NCBI RefSeq assembly: GCF_013248975.1
Contig: NZ_JABRWH010000001.1
Location: 3,802,001-3,866,000 of the forward strand
Direction: 5' to 3'
DNA: 64,000 nucleotides
DNA from: Neobacillus endophyticus
Lineage (GTDB): Bacteria > Bacillota > Bacilli > Bacillales > Cytobacillaceae
The position numbers were made by a program, and so were the translations under genes. The number at the start of each line of letters is the position of its first letter. Within the stretch, counting starts at the first letter, position 1. Below the pieces are notes generated by a model. It was not told the DNA's origin. It worked only from the letters and a program-made list of their open reading frames with translations, and ran no database searches. Shown here piece by piece: positions 8,625 through 17,796 of the stretch.

Positions 8625-10654
8625 AGGCAAAAGATATTTCAGTTCTAATAGTCGTAATATTGATTGTTTCGATGATGATCATTCCGATGCCAACAATATT
8701 ATTGGACTTCTTATTAATTCTTAATATTTCTTTATCAATGTTAATCCTTTTAGTAGCGATGAATACAAAAGAGGCTTTGGATTTTTCGATATTTCCAACC
8801 GCATTATTACTCACCACGTTATTTCGTTTGGCACTGAACGTATCAACCACTCGCTCCATTTTGTCAAAAGCGGATGGGGGAAAGGTAATTGAGACATTTG
8901 GTTCGTTCGTTATTGGCGGTAACCCGGTAGTAGGTTTTGTTGTATTCTTAATCCTTGTCGTAATCCAATTCATTGTTATTACCAAAGGTTCGGAACGTGT
9001 AGCTGAAGTTGCAGCACGTTTTACATTAGATGCGATGCCTGGTAAACAAATGAGTATTGATGCTGATATGAACGCGGGGTTAATCAGCGAACAAGATGCA
9101 CGAATTCGCCGCAAAAAAATAGAGCAGGAAGCCGATTTTTATGGGGCAATGGATGGTGCCAGTAAGTTTGTAAAAGGGGATGCTATTGCCGGGATTGTAA
9201 TACTTATCATCAATGTAATTGGTGGATTTGCAATTGGGATTGCCATACATGGTATGGGATTTGCAGAAGCTGCTAATACCTATACGCTGTTATCTGTCGG
9301 GGACGGTCTTGTCAGCCAGGTGCCAGCGCTCTTGATTTCAACTGCAACTGGTATTACCGTAACTCGAGCATCTTCAGAAGGCAATCTTGGTACAGATATT
9401 ATGCAGCAAATCTTCAAATATCCAAAGCTGCTCTATATTGTTGCCGGAACCATTTTTCTACTTGGATTATTCACACCAATCGGATTGTTATTAACGATTC
9501 CTGTATCAGGAATCTTGGCTTTTGGTGCCTATACAATGCAGAAAAATATTAAAAAAGAAGACATTCGTAAAGAAGAAGAGGAAAAAGTGGAACAAGAAGA
9601 GGATATCCGCAGTCCAGAAAAAGTAGTCAATCTATTACAGCTGGATACCTTGGAATTGGAAATTGGTTATGGTTTAATTCCATTGGCTGATCAAAAACAA
9701 GGCGGAGACATTTTAGATCGTATCGTCATGATCCGCAGACAGTTCGCTATTGAGCTGGGCTTGGTGATTCCAACCATTCGTATACGCGATAATTTGCAAT
9801 TAATGCCAAACCAATATGTATTGAAATTCCGCGGAAATCGTATTGCAGCAGGTGAAGTATACCTGGATCACTTCCTCGCCATGAATCAGGGTGTTGAAGG
9901 TGGAGATATTGAGGGAATTCAAGTAATAGAGCCTGCGTTTGGATTACCGGCAGTTTGGGTAAGTTCAGAAGAAAAACAAAAGGCTGAACTATTAGGATAT
10001 ATGATTGTTGATCCATCATCTGTTATTGCAACTCATTTAACTGAGGTATTAAAACGCCATGCACACGAATTACTGCGTAGAGAAGAAACAAAAGAATTAG
10101 TAGATAACCTAAAAGAAACATATCCTAATCTTGTAGGGGAGCTTGTACCGGGCGTATTATCTATTGGAGAAATTCAAAAAGTATTACAGAACATGCTGCG
10201 TGAACAAATCTCCATTAGAGATTTATCAGCTATTTTCGAGACTTTGGCAGATTATGCTGTCTATACAAAAGATCCACGGGTTCTAACAGAATACGTTCGT
10301 CAGTCCTTAACTCGCCAAATTACCGATCAATACGCAGAGAATGGAGTCATCCATGTATTAACTGCAGGTGCAACATTGGAGAAAGGTATCTCAGACTGTA
10401 TTCAACAGACGGAGGCAGGTGTATATTACCTTTCAATGGATCCGCAAACAACAAGAAGAATTACAGAAGAATTACAAGGGCAAATTGAACGTGTGGTCAA
10501 TTCAGGAGGCCAGCCAATCTTCCTTACATCACCAAACATTCGCATGTATTTAAAACAGTTTGTCGATAAAATTATGCCTACAGTACCAGTACTTGCTTAT
10601 ACGGAGCTGGAGCCGGATATTGAAATCCAGAGTATTGGAGTGGTGAATATATGA
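8621..10654 (+). CDS. flhA: Flagellar export gate protein FlhA
   Basis: Largest export-gate component, forming a nonameric ring that uses proton motive force and docks export substrates. The product is 677 residues, the usual length, with eight N-terminal membrane helices, the FHIPEP-family stretch FRLALNVSTTRSIL and the cytoplasmic loop with EVAARFTLDAMPGKQMSID, then a large soluble domain from about residue 330. It overlaps both flhB and flhF by 4 bases. Confidence 0.98.
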   Translation: MKAKDISVLIVVILIVSMMIIPMPTILLDFLLILNISLSMLILLVAMNTKEALDFSIFPTALLLTTLFRLALNVSTTRSILSKADGGKVIETFGSFVIGGNPVVGFVVFLILVVIQFIVITKGSERVAEVAARFTLDAMPGKQMSIDADMNAGLISEQDARIRRKKIEQEADFYGAMDGASKFVKGDAIAGIVILIINVIGGFAIGIAIHGMGFAEAANTYTLLSVGDGLVSQVPALLISTATGITVTRASSEGNLGTDIMQQIFKYPKLLYIVAGTIFLLGLFTPIGLLLTIPVSGILAFGAYTMQKNIKKEDIRKEEEEKVEQEEDIRSPEKVVNLLQLDTLELEIGYGLIPLADQKQGGDILDRIVMIRRQFAIELGLVIPTIRIRDNLQLMPNQYVLKFRGNRIAAGEVYLDHFLAMNQGVEGGDIEGIQVIEPAFGLPAVWVSSEEKQKAELLGYMIVDPSSVIATHLTEVLKRHAHELLRREETKELVDNLKETYPNLVGELVPGVLSIGEIQKVLQNMLREQISIRDLSAIFETLADYAVYTKDPRVLTEYVRQSLTRQITDQYAENGVIHVLTAGATLEKGISDCIQQTEAGVYYLSMDPQTTRRITEELQGQIERVVNSGGQPIFLTSPNIRMYLKQFVDKIMPTVPVLAYTELEPDIEIQSIGVVNI

Positions 10655-11961
10655 AACCAAAGAAAATCATAGCAGAAACCATGCCCTTAGCATTAAAGAT
10701 GGTACGTCAGCAGCTTGGGGAGAATGCGATTATCATAAATACAAGAACAATCAAAACCGGCGGTGTGTTTGGATTGTTTACAAAACAAAAATATGAAGTT
10801 ACTGCCTATGCAGTTGAAAAGGAAAACAAAGAGTTCGAGCCTAAATTCTCAAAAGAGGAAATTGTAAAGCCTGAAAAAAGAATTCCTGATCAAACCAAAT
10901 TCGATCACTTTACGAAAGATCCTGAGAAAAATAGCTCTGTTTTTCATCAAACACCGCAAAAACTATACAAGTATTATTCACAGCAACCATCTGTTGCTGA
11001 TAAAACTCTGGAAAAATCACAAGAAAAAATAGAAGAAAAACCATTGCAAAAACAGGTTAAGAACCCAGAAGTAACCAAAGAGGCTGACAGCGCGTTGCTT
11101 GATGAACTGCAGCATATGAAAAAAATGATGATGAATTTGATGATGAAAGATTCACAGGGGAATGCAGCTCCTACTGTCATGACAAATTGGATTAATCGAT
11201 TAAAAAAACAAGGTGTAGATGATGAGGTTGCAGATTATATCGTCGAAACTTTATTAAAAAAATACGAGTCCATTCATGACTTGAATGATGCAGTTATCAA
11301 AGAAGAAATTTATACCATCATTAAAGATATCATCGAAAAAAAAGTTTCTAAAACCTCTATTGTCGATGAACGTACTCGAATGATTAACATCATTGGTCCT
11401 ACGGGAGTCGGAAAAACCACATCGATTGCCAAATTGGCAACCGAACAAGTGTTAAAGCAAAAAAGAAAAGTGGCCATGATCACAACAGACGTATATCGTA
11501 TTGCAGCGGTGGAACAGTTGAAAACGTATGCGGGAATATTAAATGTACCAATTGAAGTTGTTCGTTCCAAAGAAGAATTGGAAAAAGCCTTAAATAGACT
11601 TGAAAATTACGACTTGATTTACATGGACAGCACTGGCCGAAATTTTAAAGAAGTACAATACCGGGATTCCATTAAAGAATTTTTAAACTACCCGGTCGAG
11701 AGCGATAACTATCTTGTGTTGAGCTTAACAACCAAGTTCGAAGATATGCAAATTTTATTAAATGGTTTTTTACACAGCCCTGTAAAAAAACTTATTTTAA
11801 CAAAATTTGATGAGACCTCAAGCTATGGCTCGATCCTGAATATTGCCTATAAATATCCATATCAATTATCGTATATTACAAATGGACAAAGTGTTCCGGA
11901 AGATATTACGACTATCGATGCGGCACAAATGGCGCGAGATATATTAGGAGTGGAAGAATAA
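10651..11961 (+). CDS. flhF: Flagellar SRP-like GTPase FlhF
   Basis: SRP-family GTPase that controls flagellar placement and number. The product is 436 residues, somewhat longer than the roughly 366 of B. subtilis because of a Lys/Glu/Gln-rich linker at about residues 55-160. The G1 motif GPTGVGKTTS lies near residue 250, followed by TTDVYRIAAVEQLKTYA and DSTGR. The C-terminal NG domain is complete. The stop overlaps flhG by one base. Confidence 0.96.
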   Translation: MKPKKIIAETMPLALKMVRQQLGENAIIINTRTIKTGGVFGLFTKQKYEVTAYAVEKENKEFEPKFSKEEIVKPEKRIPDQTKFDHFTKDPEKNSSVFHQTPQKLYKYYSQQPSVADKTLEKSQEKIEEKPLQKQVKNPEVTKEADSALLDELQHMKKMMMNLMMKDSQGNAAPTVMTNWINRLKKQGVDDEVADYIVETLLKKYESIHDLNDAVIKEEIYTIIKDIIEKKVSKTSIVDERTRMINIIGPTGVGKTTSIAKLATEQVLKQKRKVAMITTDVYRIAAVEQLKTYAGILNVPIEVVRSKEELEKALNRLENYDLIYMDSTGRNFKEVQYRDSIKEFLNYPVESDNYLVLSLTTKFEDMQILLNGFLHSPVKKLILTKFDETSSYGSILNIAYKYPYQLSYITNGQSVPEDITTIDAAQMARDILGVEE

Positions 11962-12848
11962 TGGATCAGGCGCAAAGTCTGCGGGAATATATGCAGCGAT
12001 TTCAAGTTCAGCAGGAAAATAGCAATCATCCTTCTCGTGTCATTACCATAACAAGTGGAAAAGGCGGGGTAGGGAAATCCAATTTTACCCTTAACTTTGC
12101 CCTCGGTTTAAAGTCTGCGGGAAAAAAGGTAGTAGTATTGGATCTGGATTTAACAACCGCTAATATAAATATTCTCATGGGTGTGACCCCTAAATATAAT
12201 CTTACACATGTTCTTAATGAGAGAAAGAATATTTGGGATGTATTAGAAACTGGAACTGGCGGGATCGAATATATTGCCGGTGGAATTGACATTCAAGATT
12301 TATTAGAAATCGATCAGTATGCACTTAAGTTTTTTTGGAGCCAAATTCAGGAGCTCCAATCATATGCAGACTTTATCTTGCTTGATACCGGAGCAGGGAT
12401 ATCGAAAGAACTCGTGGATTTCATCTTAGCGTCTGATGAAACGATTCTTGTCACAACACCAGAGCCAACGGCAATTGCCGATTCGTATTCTGTATTAAAG
12501 ACTGTGATTCATTATAATAAAATGCCTCCCAATTTTCGTTTAGTCATCAATCGGGCACAATCATATAAAGAAGCCATTGAAACATCACGATCATTGAAAA
12601 ATGCTTGCAGTAAATTTCTTAAAATTCATTTGAATACGCTTGGATTTATCATGGAGGACGTTCATGTCCGTCAATCGGTTCGGATGCAAACGCCATTTCT
12701 CATGTCTTATCCGAAATGTGAAGCTTCCAAAAACATTACTGAGATCGTACGGACCTACTTACCTGAAGTTGAATTGAATACATCATCTTCATCAAAAGGA
12801 ATTCGTGGCTTTTTTGAAAAAATAATATCAATGGGCAAATCGTTTTAA
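11961..12848 (+). CDS. flhG: MinD-like ATPase FlhG (YlxH)
   Basis: P-loop ATPase that activates FlhF GTPase and sets flagellar number. The deviant Walker A motif SGKGGVGKSN lies near residues 31-40, with DLDLTTANINILMG (switch region) and LLDTGAGIS as expected. An N-terminal FlhF-activating helix (DQAQSLREYMQ) is present. Length of 295 residues is normal. In B. subtilis the next genes are cheB-cheA-cheW-cheC-cheD; here a small membrane protein gene follows. Confidence 0.95.
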   Translation: MDQAQSLREYMQRFQVQQENSNHPSRVITITSGKGGVGKSNFTLNFALGLKSAGKKVVVLDLDLTTANINILMGVTPKYNLTHVLNERKNIWDVLETGTGGIEYIAGGIDIQDLLEIDQYALKFFWSQIQELQSYADFILLDTGAGISKELVDFILASDETILVTTPEPTAIADSYSVLKTVIHYNKMPPNFRLVINRAQSYKEAIETSRSLKNACSKFLKIHLNTLGFIMEDVHVRQSVRMQTPFLMSYPKCEASKNITEIVRTYLPEVELNTSSSSKGIRGFFEKIISMGKSF

Positions 12849-12862
12849 GGGGAGAAAACAAT

Positions 12863-13252
12863 ATGGCAGCATCTTGGCGGGTCAACGTATTTTTGGGCTT
12901 ATCCGCATTCCTTTTCACCTATTTGTTTTCAAATGTGAATAACACCTGGCAAATGTCATTATTTCGAGCAGGTATTGGTTTTCTAATTTTCTTCATATTA
13001 GGTTTTGTCATTAGGTTTGTTATTCATCAGCTTGTCTCAAGGAAGAATGTTCAGTTAGTTGATAAACAAAGTTCGGAAGAAAAGGCCATTCAAAAACAAG
13101 CAAAAAATATCCATAATGATAAAGCATTAAATGATGATGTTTCTTTCCAATCTCTCCCATTAAATGCTTTGCATGATGGGGATATTAATACTATATCAGA
13201 TATATTCTCAGATCCAGCTGAAGCTCGGAATGTGCATAACCAGGAGGGGTAA
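12863..13252 (+). CDS. Unknown two-helix membrane protein between flhG and fliA
   Basis: The product is 129 residues and I do not recognise a family. An AAGGGGAG site precedes the ATG at 12863. Two hydrophobic segments (about residues 8-23 and 33-53) are followed by a basic then acidic hydrophilic cytoplasmic tail of about 75 residues. The gene occupies the position where Bacillus fla/che operons normally carry the chemotaxis genes, and it ends 3 bases before fliA, so it is very likely co-transcribed with flagellar genes. A role in motility is an inference from context only. Confidence 0.75.
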   Translation: MAASWRVNVFLGLSAFLFTYLFSNVNNTWQMSLFRAGIGFLIFFILGFVIRFVIHQLVSRKNVQLVDKQSSEEKAIQKQAKNIHNDKALNDDVSFQSLPLNALHDGDINTISDIFSDPAEARNVHNQEG

Positions 13253-13255
13253 TCG

Positions 13256-14059
13256 GTGAAACTAGCTATCAAAGAAACAGTTCCGCATCAATTATTATGG
13301 AAAAAGTACCGAGAAAATCAAGATTCATTTTCACAAGAAGTATTAGTGAAACAGTATGGTCATTTAGTTGAGCAAATGGCGAATAGGCTGAGTGCAAGCA
13401 TTCCACACCGTATTATTCCTAGAGAAGATTTAATTGGATTAGGTTATATTGGATTAATCGAAGCCATTAAAAAATTTGATTACAACAAAGGCTACCAATT
13501 TGAAACATATGGACTTTGGCGTATAAAAGGTGCCATGCTTGACGGGATTCGGAAAATGGATTGGGTGCCGAGAGGTTATAGGGAAAGGGCGAAGAAATTA
13601 AACAATGCCCTTAGGCACCTTGAGCAGACGTTGATGAGGGTACCTACTGAAGAGGAACTTAGCCAATACTTAGAAATGCCGTTGGACGAAATTGAACAAG
13701 CAATGTCTACCTTATCATTATCCACACTCTTATCTTTAAATGAACCCGTCAATGCCAATGAAGATGAAGGAAAACAACAATTCAGACTGGATCAGATCGC
13801 AGATGATCAATCGATTTCTCAAGATAAGGAGATGCAGATGACAGAATTTCGAAATTTGATGGCAGCTTCTATCGATAAATTGCCAGAAAAAGAAAAAACT
13901 GTAATTTCCTTGCTGTATTATGAGGGGCTATCTCAAGTTGAAATCGCTGAAGTTATGGATCTAACAAAAGGCAGGATCTCTCAAATTCATTCCAAAGCGA
14001 TTGTTCGTTTGCGCCAAGCATTTGAGGCTAAAGGGTATAATTTTGACTCTTTTAATTAG
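13256..14059 (+). CDS. fliA: Flagellar sigma factor FliA/SigD (sigma-28)
   Basis: Directs RNA polymerase to late flagellar, chemotaxis and autolysin promoters. The product is 267 residues with region 2 (DLIGLGYIGLIEAIKKFD, YGLWRIKGAMLDGIRKMDW), region 3 and region 4 (LPEKEKTVISLLYYEGLSQ, ending in a helix-turn-helix). The start is GTG at 13256 after AGGAGGGG. It is the last gene of the operon; a terminator follows at about 40 bases. swrB, its usual follower in B. subtilis, is not here. Confidence 0.97.
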   Translation: MKLAIKETVPHQLLWKKYRENQDSFSQEVLVKQYGHLVEQMANRLSASIPHRIIPREDLIGLGYIGLIEAIKKFDYNKGYQFETYGLWRIKGAMLDGIRKMDWVPRGYRERAKKLNNALRHLEQTLMRVPTEEELSQYLEMPLDEIEQAMSTLSLSTLLSLNEPVNANEDEGKQQFRLDQIADDQSISQDKEMQMTEFRNLMAASIDKLPEKEKTVISLLYYEGLSQVEIAEVMDLTKGRISQIHSKAIVRLRQAFEAKGYNFDSFN

Positions 14060-14097
14060 ATATAGTGCTATTATTTAATATTATTTTGATCATAATC

Positions 14098-14128
14098 AAA
14101 CACTCTGTTATCAAATAGAGTGTTTTTT
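14098..14128 (+). terminator. Terminator of the flagellar operon
   Basis: AAACACTCT and AGAGTGTTT form a 9-bp stem around a short loop, followed by a T run. It lies 38 bases after the fliA stop. Confidence 0.85.
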
Positions 14129-14207
14129 ATTTTGATGAAGAATTAAACTGATCCTTTATTTTACCGATAATTAAATAAAAATGTAGTTTAGAAAGCGTGG
14201 TGTTGTG

Positions 14208-16382
14208 ATGTTACCCTTAAATGAATCCATTTCTCAAATTGAAATATATAAATCGTTATTTGATCACAATCATGACGCCTGTTATGCTCTAGATTTAGAA
14301 GGTAATTTTATCCTCTTTAATAATGCTGCAGTGAAAATAACGGGTTATTCAAAAGAAGAAATTCTTCAAATGTCTTTTATTCCGTTAGTAAAAGAGGAAT
14401 GTCTGGAAAAAACAATAAAAATCTTTGATGATATTTTACAAGGAAATAGCAGTAAATTTAATGCGTCCATTAAGCATAAAAATGGTCATATGATAGATTT
14501 ATATATTACGGCAGCTCCGATTTATATTGATAATAAAATTACTGGTATTGTAGGTACTGCCAGAGATATAACAGAAAAGAATAATATTGAAAAGCTGCTA
14601 AGCGGACAAAACGCAGTGCTTGAAATGATTGCAAAAGGCTATCCTATTTCAAGAATTTTTGAAAGTATTATCCAGTTGGTTGAGGAAGTGTCAGACGGGG
14701 GAAAATGTGCAATCCTTGTTGAAAATGATAAGAAGCTGTATTTAGGTTCAGCTCCGAATTTACCTCAGCCATATACAGACATGCTAAATGGAGTTCCAAT
14801 TGGCCCCATGGAAGGTTCCTGCGGATCTGCCGCATACTTTAAAAGGCCCACGTTTGTATCAGATATTAAGAATGATCCATTATGGGATCATTACAGGGAT
14901 ATAGCTTTGGAAAATGGATTAAGATCGTGTTGGTCCTCTCCTGTATGTGATAATCAAAATGGAGTACTAGGAGTTTTTGCTATCTATCATGATAAACCGT
15001 GTGTTCCTGCGGATGAGCATATACAGTTAATTGAAAAGGCAACTCACTTAACCAGTTTAGTCATTCAACATTACCGAAGTGAAGAAAAAATTAATTTTTT
15101 GGCCTTCCATGATGAATTAACGAAATTACCTAACAGAAGATTTTTTAATAATAAAGTGAATGAAGCCATCAAAAATAAAAAAAATGGTAAAAATGAAATG
15201 TTAGGCTTAATGTTTCTAGATTTGGACCGATTTAAATTAATTAATGATTCTCTCGGACACAGTGTGGGGGATTTTCTACTTAAAGATGTCGCTCAAAGGA
15301 TTACGAGCTGCGTTAGAGATCAAGATCTTGCGTCCAGGCAGGGCGGAGATGAATTTACAATATTAGTACACGATATTAACCAAATGGAAGCTGGCATTAT
15401 AGCCAAAAGAATTTTGGAAGAGCTGTCAAAACCTTATTGCATTAATGGACATGAGGTATATATTACTCCTAGTATTGGGATCAGCCTTTATCCCTTGGAT
15501 GGATCTAATGCGGACGAGCTTCTAAGAAAAGCGGATGCCGCTATGTACCAGGCAAAGAAAGAAGGCAGAAACAGTTATCAATTTTATCAGGCAGAGATGG
15601 ATAAAAAGACGTATGACCGTCTTGAACTTGAAAATGAACTTAGAAAAGCATTAGACAAGAATGAATTTACTCTTCACTATCAACCGATTATTAACCTTTC
15701 AACGAATAAAGTGGCAGGAGTAGAAGCATTGATCAGATGGGCACACCCAAGACTTGGCTATGTTCCGCCTAATCGATTTATCCCAATTGCAGAAGAAACT
15801 GGTATGATTGTATCAATTGGAGAGTGGGTTTTACAAACAGCGATCCGTCAATTAAAGCAAATGCAGTCAGATGGTTTGTTATTATCGATGATTTCAATCA
15901 ATATCTCATTCCGCCAGTTTTATCAGCCTAATCTTATTAATATCGTCAATCAAATATTAGAAGAATCCGGTGTAGACCCAAATAGAATAACAATCGAAAT
16001 TACTGAGAGTATGACAATGGATGTGGAATCGGCATCGACCATTTTACATGATTTGAAGAAACTGGGAGTCAAAATTTCCATTGACGATTTTGGCACCGGA
16101 TATAGTTCATTAAGTTATTTGAAAAAATTCCCGATTGATTATCTGAAAATTGATCAATCATTTATACGAGATATATCGAAGAGCAATTATGATAAAAATA
16201 TTGCCATGACTATTATCCTGATGGCTCAAAACCTTGGTGTGGGTGTTATTGCAGAAGGGGTTGAAACAGCTGAACAGTTGGAATTCCTAAAACTAAATAA
16301 CTGTACTGAAGCGCAGGGCTATTTATTTAGCAAACCTTTAAGTGAAAAAGATTTGAAACAATTTTTAACTGAATCATCCTGA
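14208..16382 (+). CDS. PAS-GAF-GGDEF-EAL cyclic-di-GMP enzyme
   Basis: Predicted cytoplasmic c-di-GMP synthase/phosphodiesterase of 724 residues. Order of domains: PAS (about 10-125), GAF (about 150-290), GGDEF (about 300-460), EAL (about 475-720). The active-site GGDEF is intact near residue 378 and is preceded at 5 residues by RDQD, an RxxD inhibitory I-site. The EAL side keeps EAL (near 504), EITES and DDFGTGYSS, so both activities are possible. No membrane segment is seen. ATG 14208 (GTG 14205 is an alternative) has a weak ribosome site. It stands alone just after the flagellar operon, which suggests, but does not prove, control of the motility-to-sessile switch. Confidence 0.93.
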   Translation: MLPLNESISQIEIYKSLFDHNHDACYALDLEGNFILFNNAAVKITGYSKEEILQMSFIPLVKEECLEKTIKIFDDILQGNSSKFNASIKHKNGHMIDLYITAAPIYIDNKITGIVGTARDITEKNNIEKLLSGQNAVLEMIAKGYPISRIFESIIQLVEEVSDGGKCAILVENDKKLYLGSAPNLPQPYTDMLNGVPIGPMEGSCGSAAYFKRPTFVSDIKNDPLWDHYRDIALENGLRSCWSSPVCDNQNGVLGVFAIYHDKPCVPADEHIQLIEKATHLTSLVIQHYRSEEKINFLAFHDELTKLPNRRFFNNKVNEAIKNKKNGKNEMLGLMFLDLDRFKLINDSLGHSVGDFLLKDVAQRITSCVRDQDLASRQGGDEFTILVHDINQMEAGIIAKRILEELSKPYCINGHEVYITPSIGISLYPLDGSNADELLRKADAAMYQAKKEGRNSYQFYQAEMDKKTYDRLELENELRKALDKNEFTLHYQPIINLSTNKVAGVEALIRWAHPRLGYVPPNRFIPIAEETGMIVSIGEWVLQTAIRQLKQMQSDGLLLSMISINISFRQFYQPNLINIVNQILEESGVDPNRITIEITESMTMDVESASTILHDLKKLGVKISIDDFGTGYSSLSYLKKFPIDYLKIDQSFIRDISKSNYDKNIAMTIILMAQNLGVGVIAEGVETAEQLEFLKLNNCTEAQGYLFSKPLSEKDLKQFLTESS

Positions 16383-16443
16383 TGTAAAGTATTTTTATCG
16401 GCCAGTTATGATGGTATAAAATATTAAAATATAGGTTTTTATT

Positions 16444-16472
16444 TTGAAACCTTATACAGTTTAATATATAAT
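16444..16472 (+). promoter_or_regulatory. Sigma-A promoter of ppaC
   Basis: TTGAAA (16444-16449) and TATAAT (16467-16472) are separated by 17 bases, a very good vegetative promoter. The transcript would have a leader of about 55 bases before ppaC. Confidence 0.7.
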
Positions 16473-16533
16473 TTCCGTTAGGGACTATCATTCTGGCCCG
16501 TCCTTACATAATTTACGATTAGGAGAATTCATA

Positions 16534-17472
16534 ATGGAAAAAGTATTTATTTTTGGTCACAAGAATCCTGACACGGATTCCATTTGCTCTGCAATTGCAT
16601 ATGCAGATTTGAAGAAGCAGCTAGGATTGGATGTTGAGCCGGTCCGACTTGGCGAAATTAACAATGAAACACAATTTGCGTTAACTAAATTCAATGCTGA
16701 AGCACCTCGTTTGGTTGAAACAGTGGCAAATGAAGTGAATTCAGTTATTTTAGTGGATCACAATGAGCGCCAACAAAGTGCCAATGATATTGCTGATGTG
16801 CAAATTCTAGAAGTTATCGACCACCACCGAATTGCGAATTTTGAAACGAAAGATCCTTTATATTACCGCTGCGAGCCTGTTGGCTGTACGGCTACTATTT
16901 TAAATAAAATGTATAAAGAAAACGGCAAAGAAATTAAACCGCAAATAGCTGGTTTAATGCTTTCAGCGATTATTTCCGATTCATTGTTATTCAAATCTCC
17001 GACTTGCACTGCAGAAGATGTGGCAGCTGCCCGAGAGCTTGCTGAAATTGCCGGAGTGGATGCAGAAAAATATGGTCTTGATATGCTAAAAGCAGGCGCT
17101 GATTTAAGCGACAAAACTGTACCGCAGCTTTTAAGTCTTGACGCTAAACAGTTCGAAATGGGCTCAAGCAAAGTAGAGATTGCTCAAGTAAATGCAGTGG
17201 ATACAAATGATGTTCTTTCACGTAAAGCTGAGGTAGAAGCAGCTATTACGGAACGAATCAATAGTGAAAACCTTGACCTATTCTTGTTAGTTGTTACCGA
17301 TATTTTAAATAATGACTCTGTTGCTTTAGCTCTAGGTAACAAAGCAAAAGCTGTGGAGAAAGCTTACAATGTTACACTTGCGCATCATGAAGCAGTACTT
17401 AAAGGCGTTGTATCACGTAAGAAACAAATTGTTCCTGTATTAACAGAAGTATTTTCAAAAGGTGAATTCTAA
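16534..17472 (+). CDS. ppaC: Manganese-dependent inorganic pyrophosphatase
   Basis: Hydrolyses pyrophosphate to phosphate, pulling biosynthetic reactions forward; cytoplasmic family II (DHH) enzyme. The 312 residues show the metal-binding motifs HKNPDTDS near the N-terminus, VDHNE, and IDHHR (the DHH signature), and a C-terminal SRKKQ substrate-binding motif. Length is typical. It is a single-gene unit with its own promoter and terminator. Confidence 0.97.
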   Translation: MEKVFIFGHKNPDTDSICSAIAYADLKKQLGLDVEPVRLGEINNETQFALTKFNAEAPRLVETVANEVNSVILVDHNERQQSANDIADVQILEVIDHHRIANFETKDPLYYRCEPVGCTATILNKMYKENGKEIKPQIAGLMLSAIISDSLLFKSPTCTAEDVAAARELAEIAGVDAEKYGLDMLKAGADLSDKTVPQLLSLDAKQFEMGSSKVEIAQVNAVDTNDVLSRKAEVEAAITERINSENLDLFLLVVTDILNNDSVALALGNKAKAVEKAYNVTLAHHEAVLKGVVSRKKQIVPVLTEVFSKGEF

Positions 17473-17480
17473 TTTAATTA

Positions 17481-17514
17481 CCGTTCAAGCTGTAATGGCC
17501 TGAACGGTTTTTTT
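17481..17514 (+). terminator. Terminator of ppaC
   Basis: CCGTTCA and TGAACGG form a 7-bp stem followed by seven T, 9 bases after the ppaC stop. Confidence 0.9.
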
Positions 17515-17537
17515 CATTAAGGCCCTTTTAAATTTGG

Positions 17538-17689
17538 CAGTTAATTTCCGCTCAAGGCACGGGCGGTTCGCGGGCTTACCAGCCCGGTACTCCCGAAGAA
17601 CATTGAAGGACATTCTTGAATACGCCCACGCACCAAGGAAAGGCGTTAGCTTTTTCTTGGAGTCTTCCTGCCTTCCGCTCCAATCAACA
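17538..17689. repeat. Degenerate copy of a dispersed Bacillaceae repeat
   Basis: A GC-rich island of about 152 bp in an AT-rich spacer. Read on the minus strand it starts with TTGATTGGAGCGGAAGGCAG and ends with GCGGAAATTAACTG. I know very similar ends from a dispersed, non-coding repeat common in Bacillus genomes, where the interior contains palindromic GC-rich arms. Here the interior has diverged. An open frame of 68 codons across it has no ribosome site and looks accidental. Confidence 0.6.
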
Positions 17690-17761
17690 GTGTATATATC
17701 AACAATGTTTTTTTACTTAGCTTTCATTAAAAATCAATAATGCTAGCTCCCATAAAATTTA

Positions 17762-17796
17762 AAAACAGCGTGTGGAATCAATTCCACACGCTGTCT
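17762..17796 (-). terminator. Terminator of the racemase operon (minus strand)
   Basis: A near-perfect 14-bp stem (ACAGCGTGTGGAAT with its complement) followed on the minus strand by a T run. It directly abuts the stop codon of the racemase gene. Confidence 0.9.

Noticed and set aside
8554..9114. 186-codon minus-strand frame over flhB/flhA
   Set aside because: Shadow of flhA; no start signals and composition is that of an antisense strand.
17534..17740. 68-codon open frame
   Set aside because: No ribosome site, lies over the degenerate dispersed repeat, no recognisable protein.
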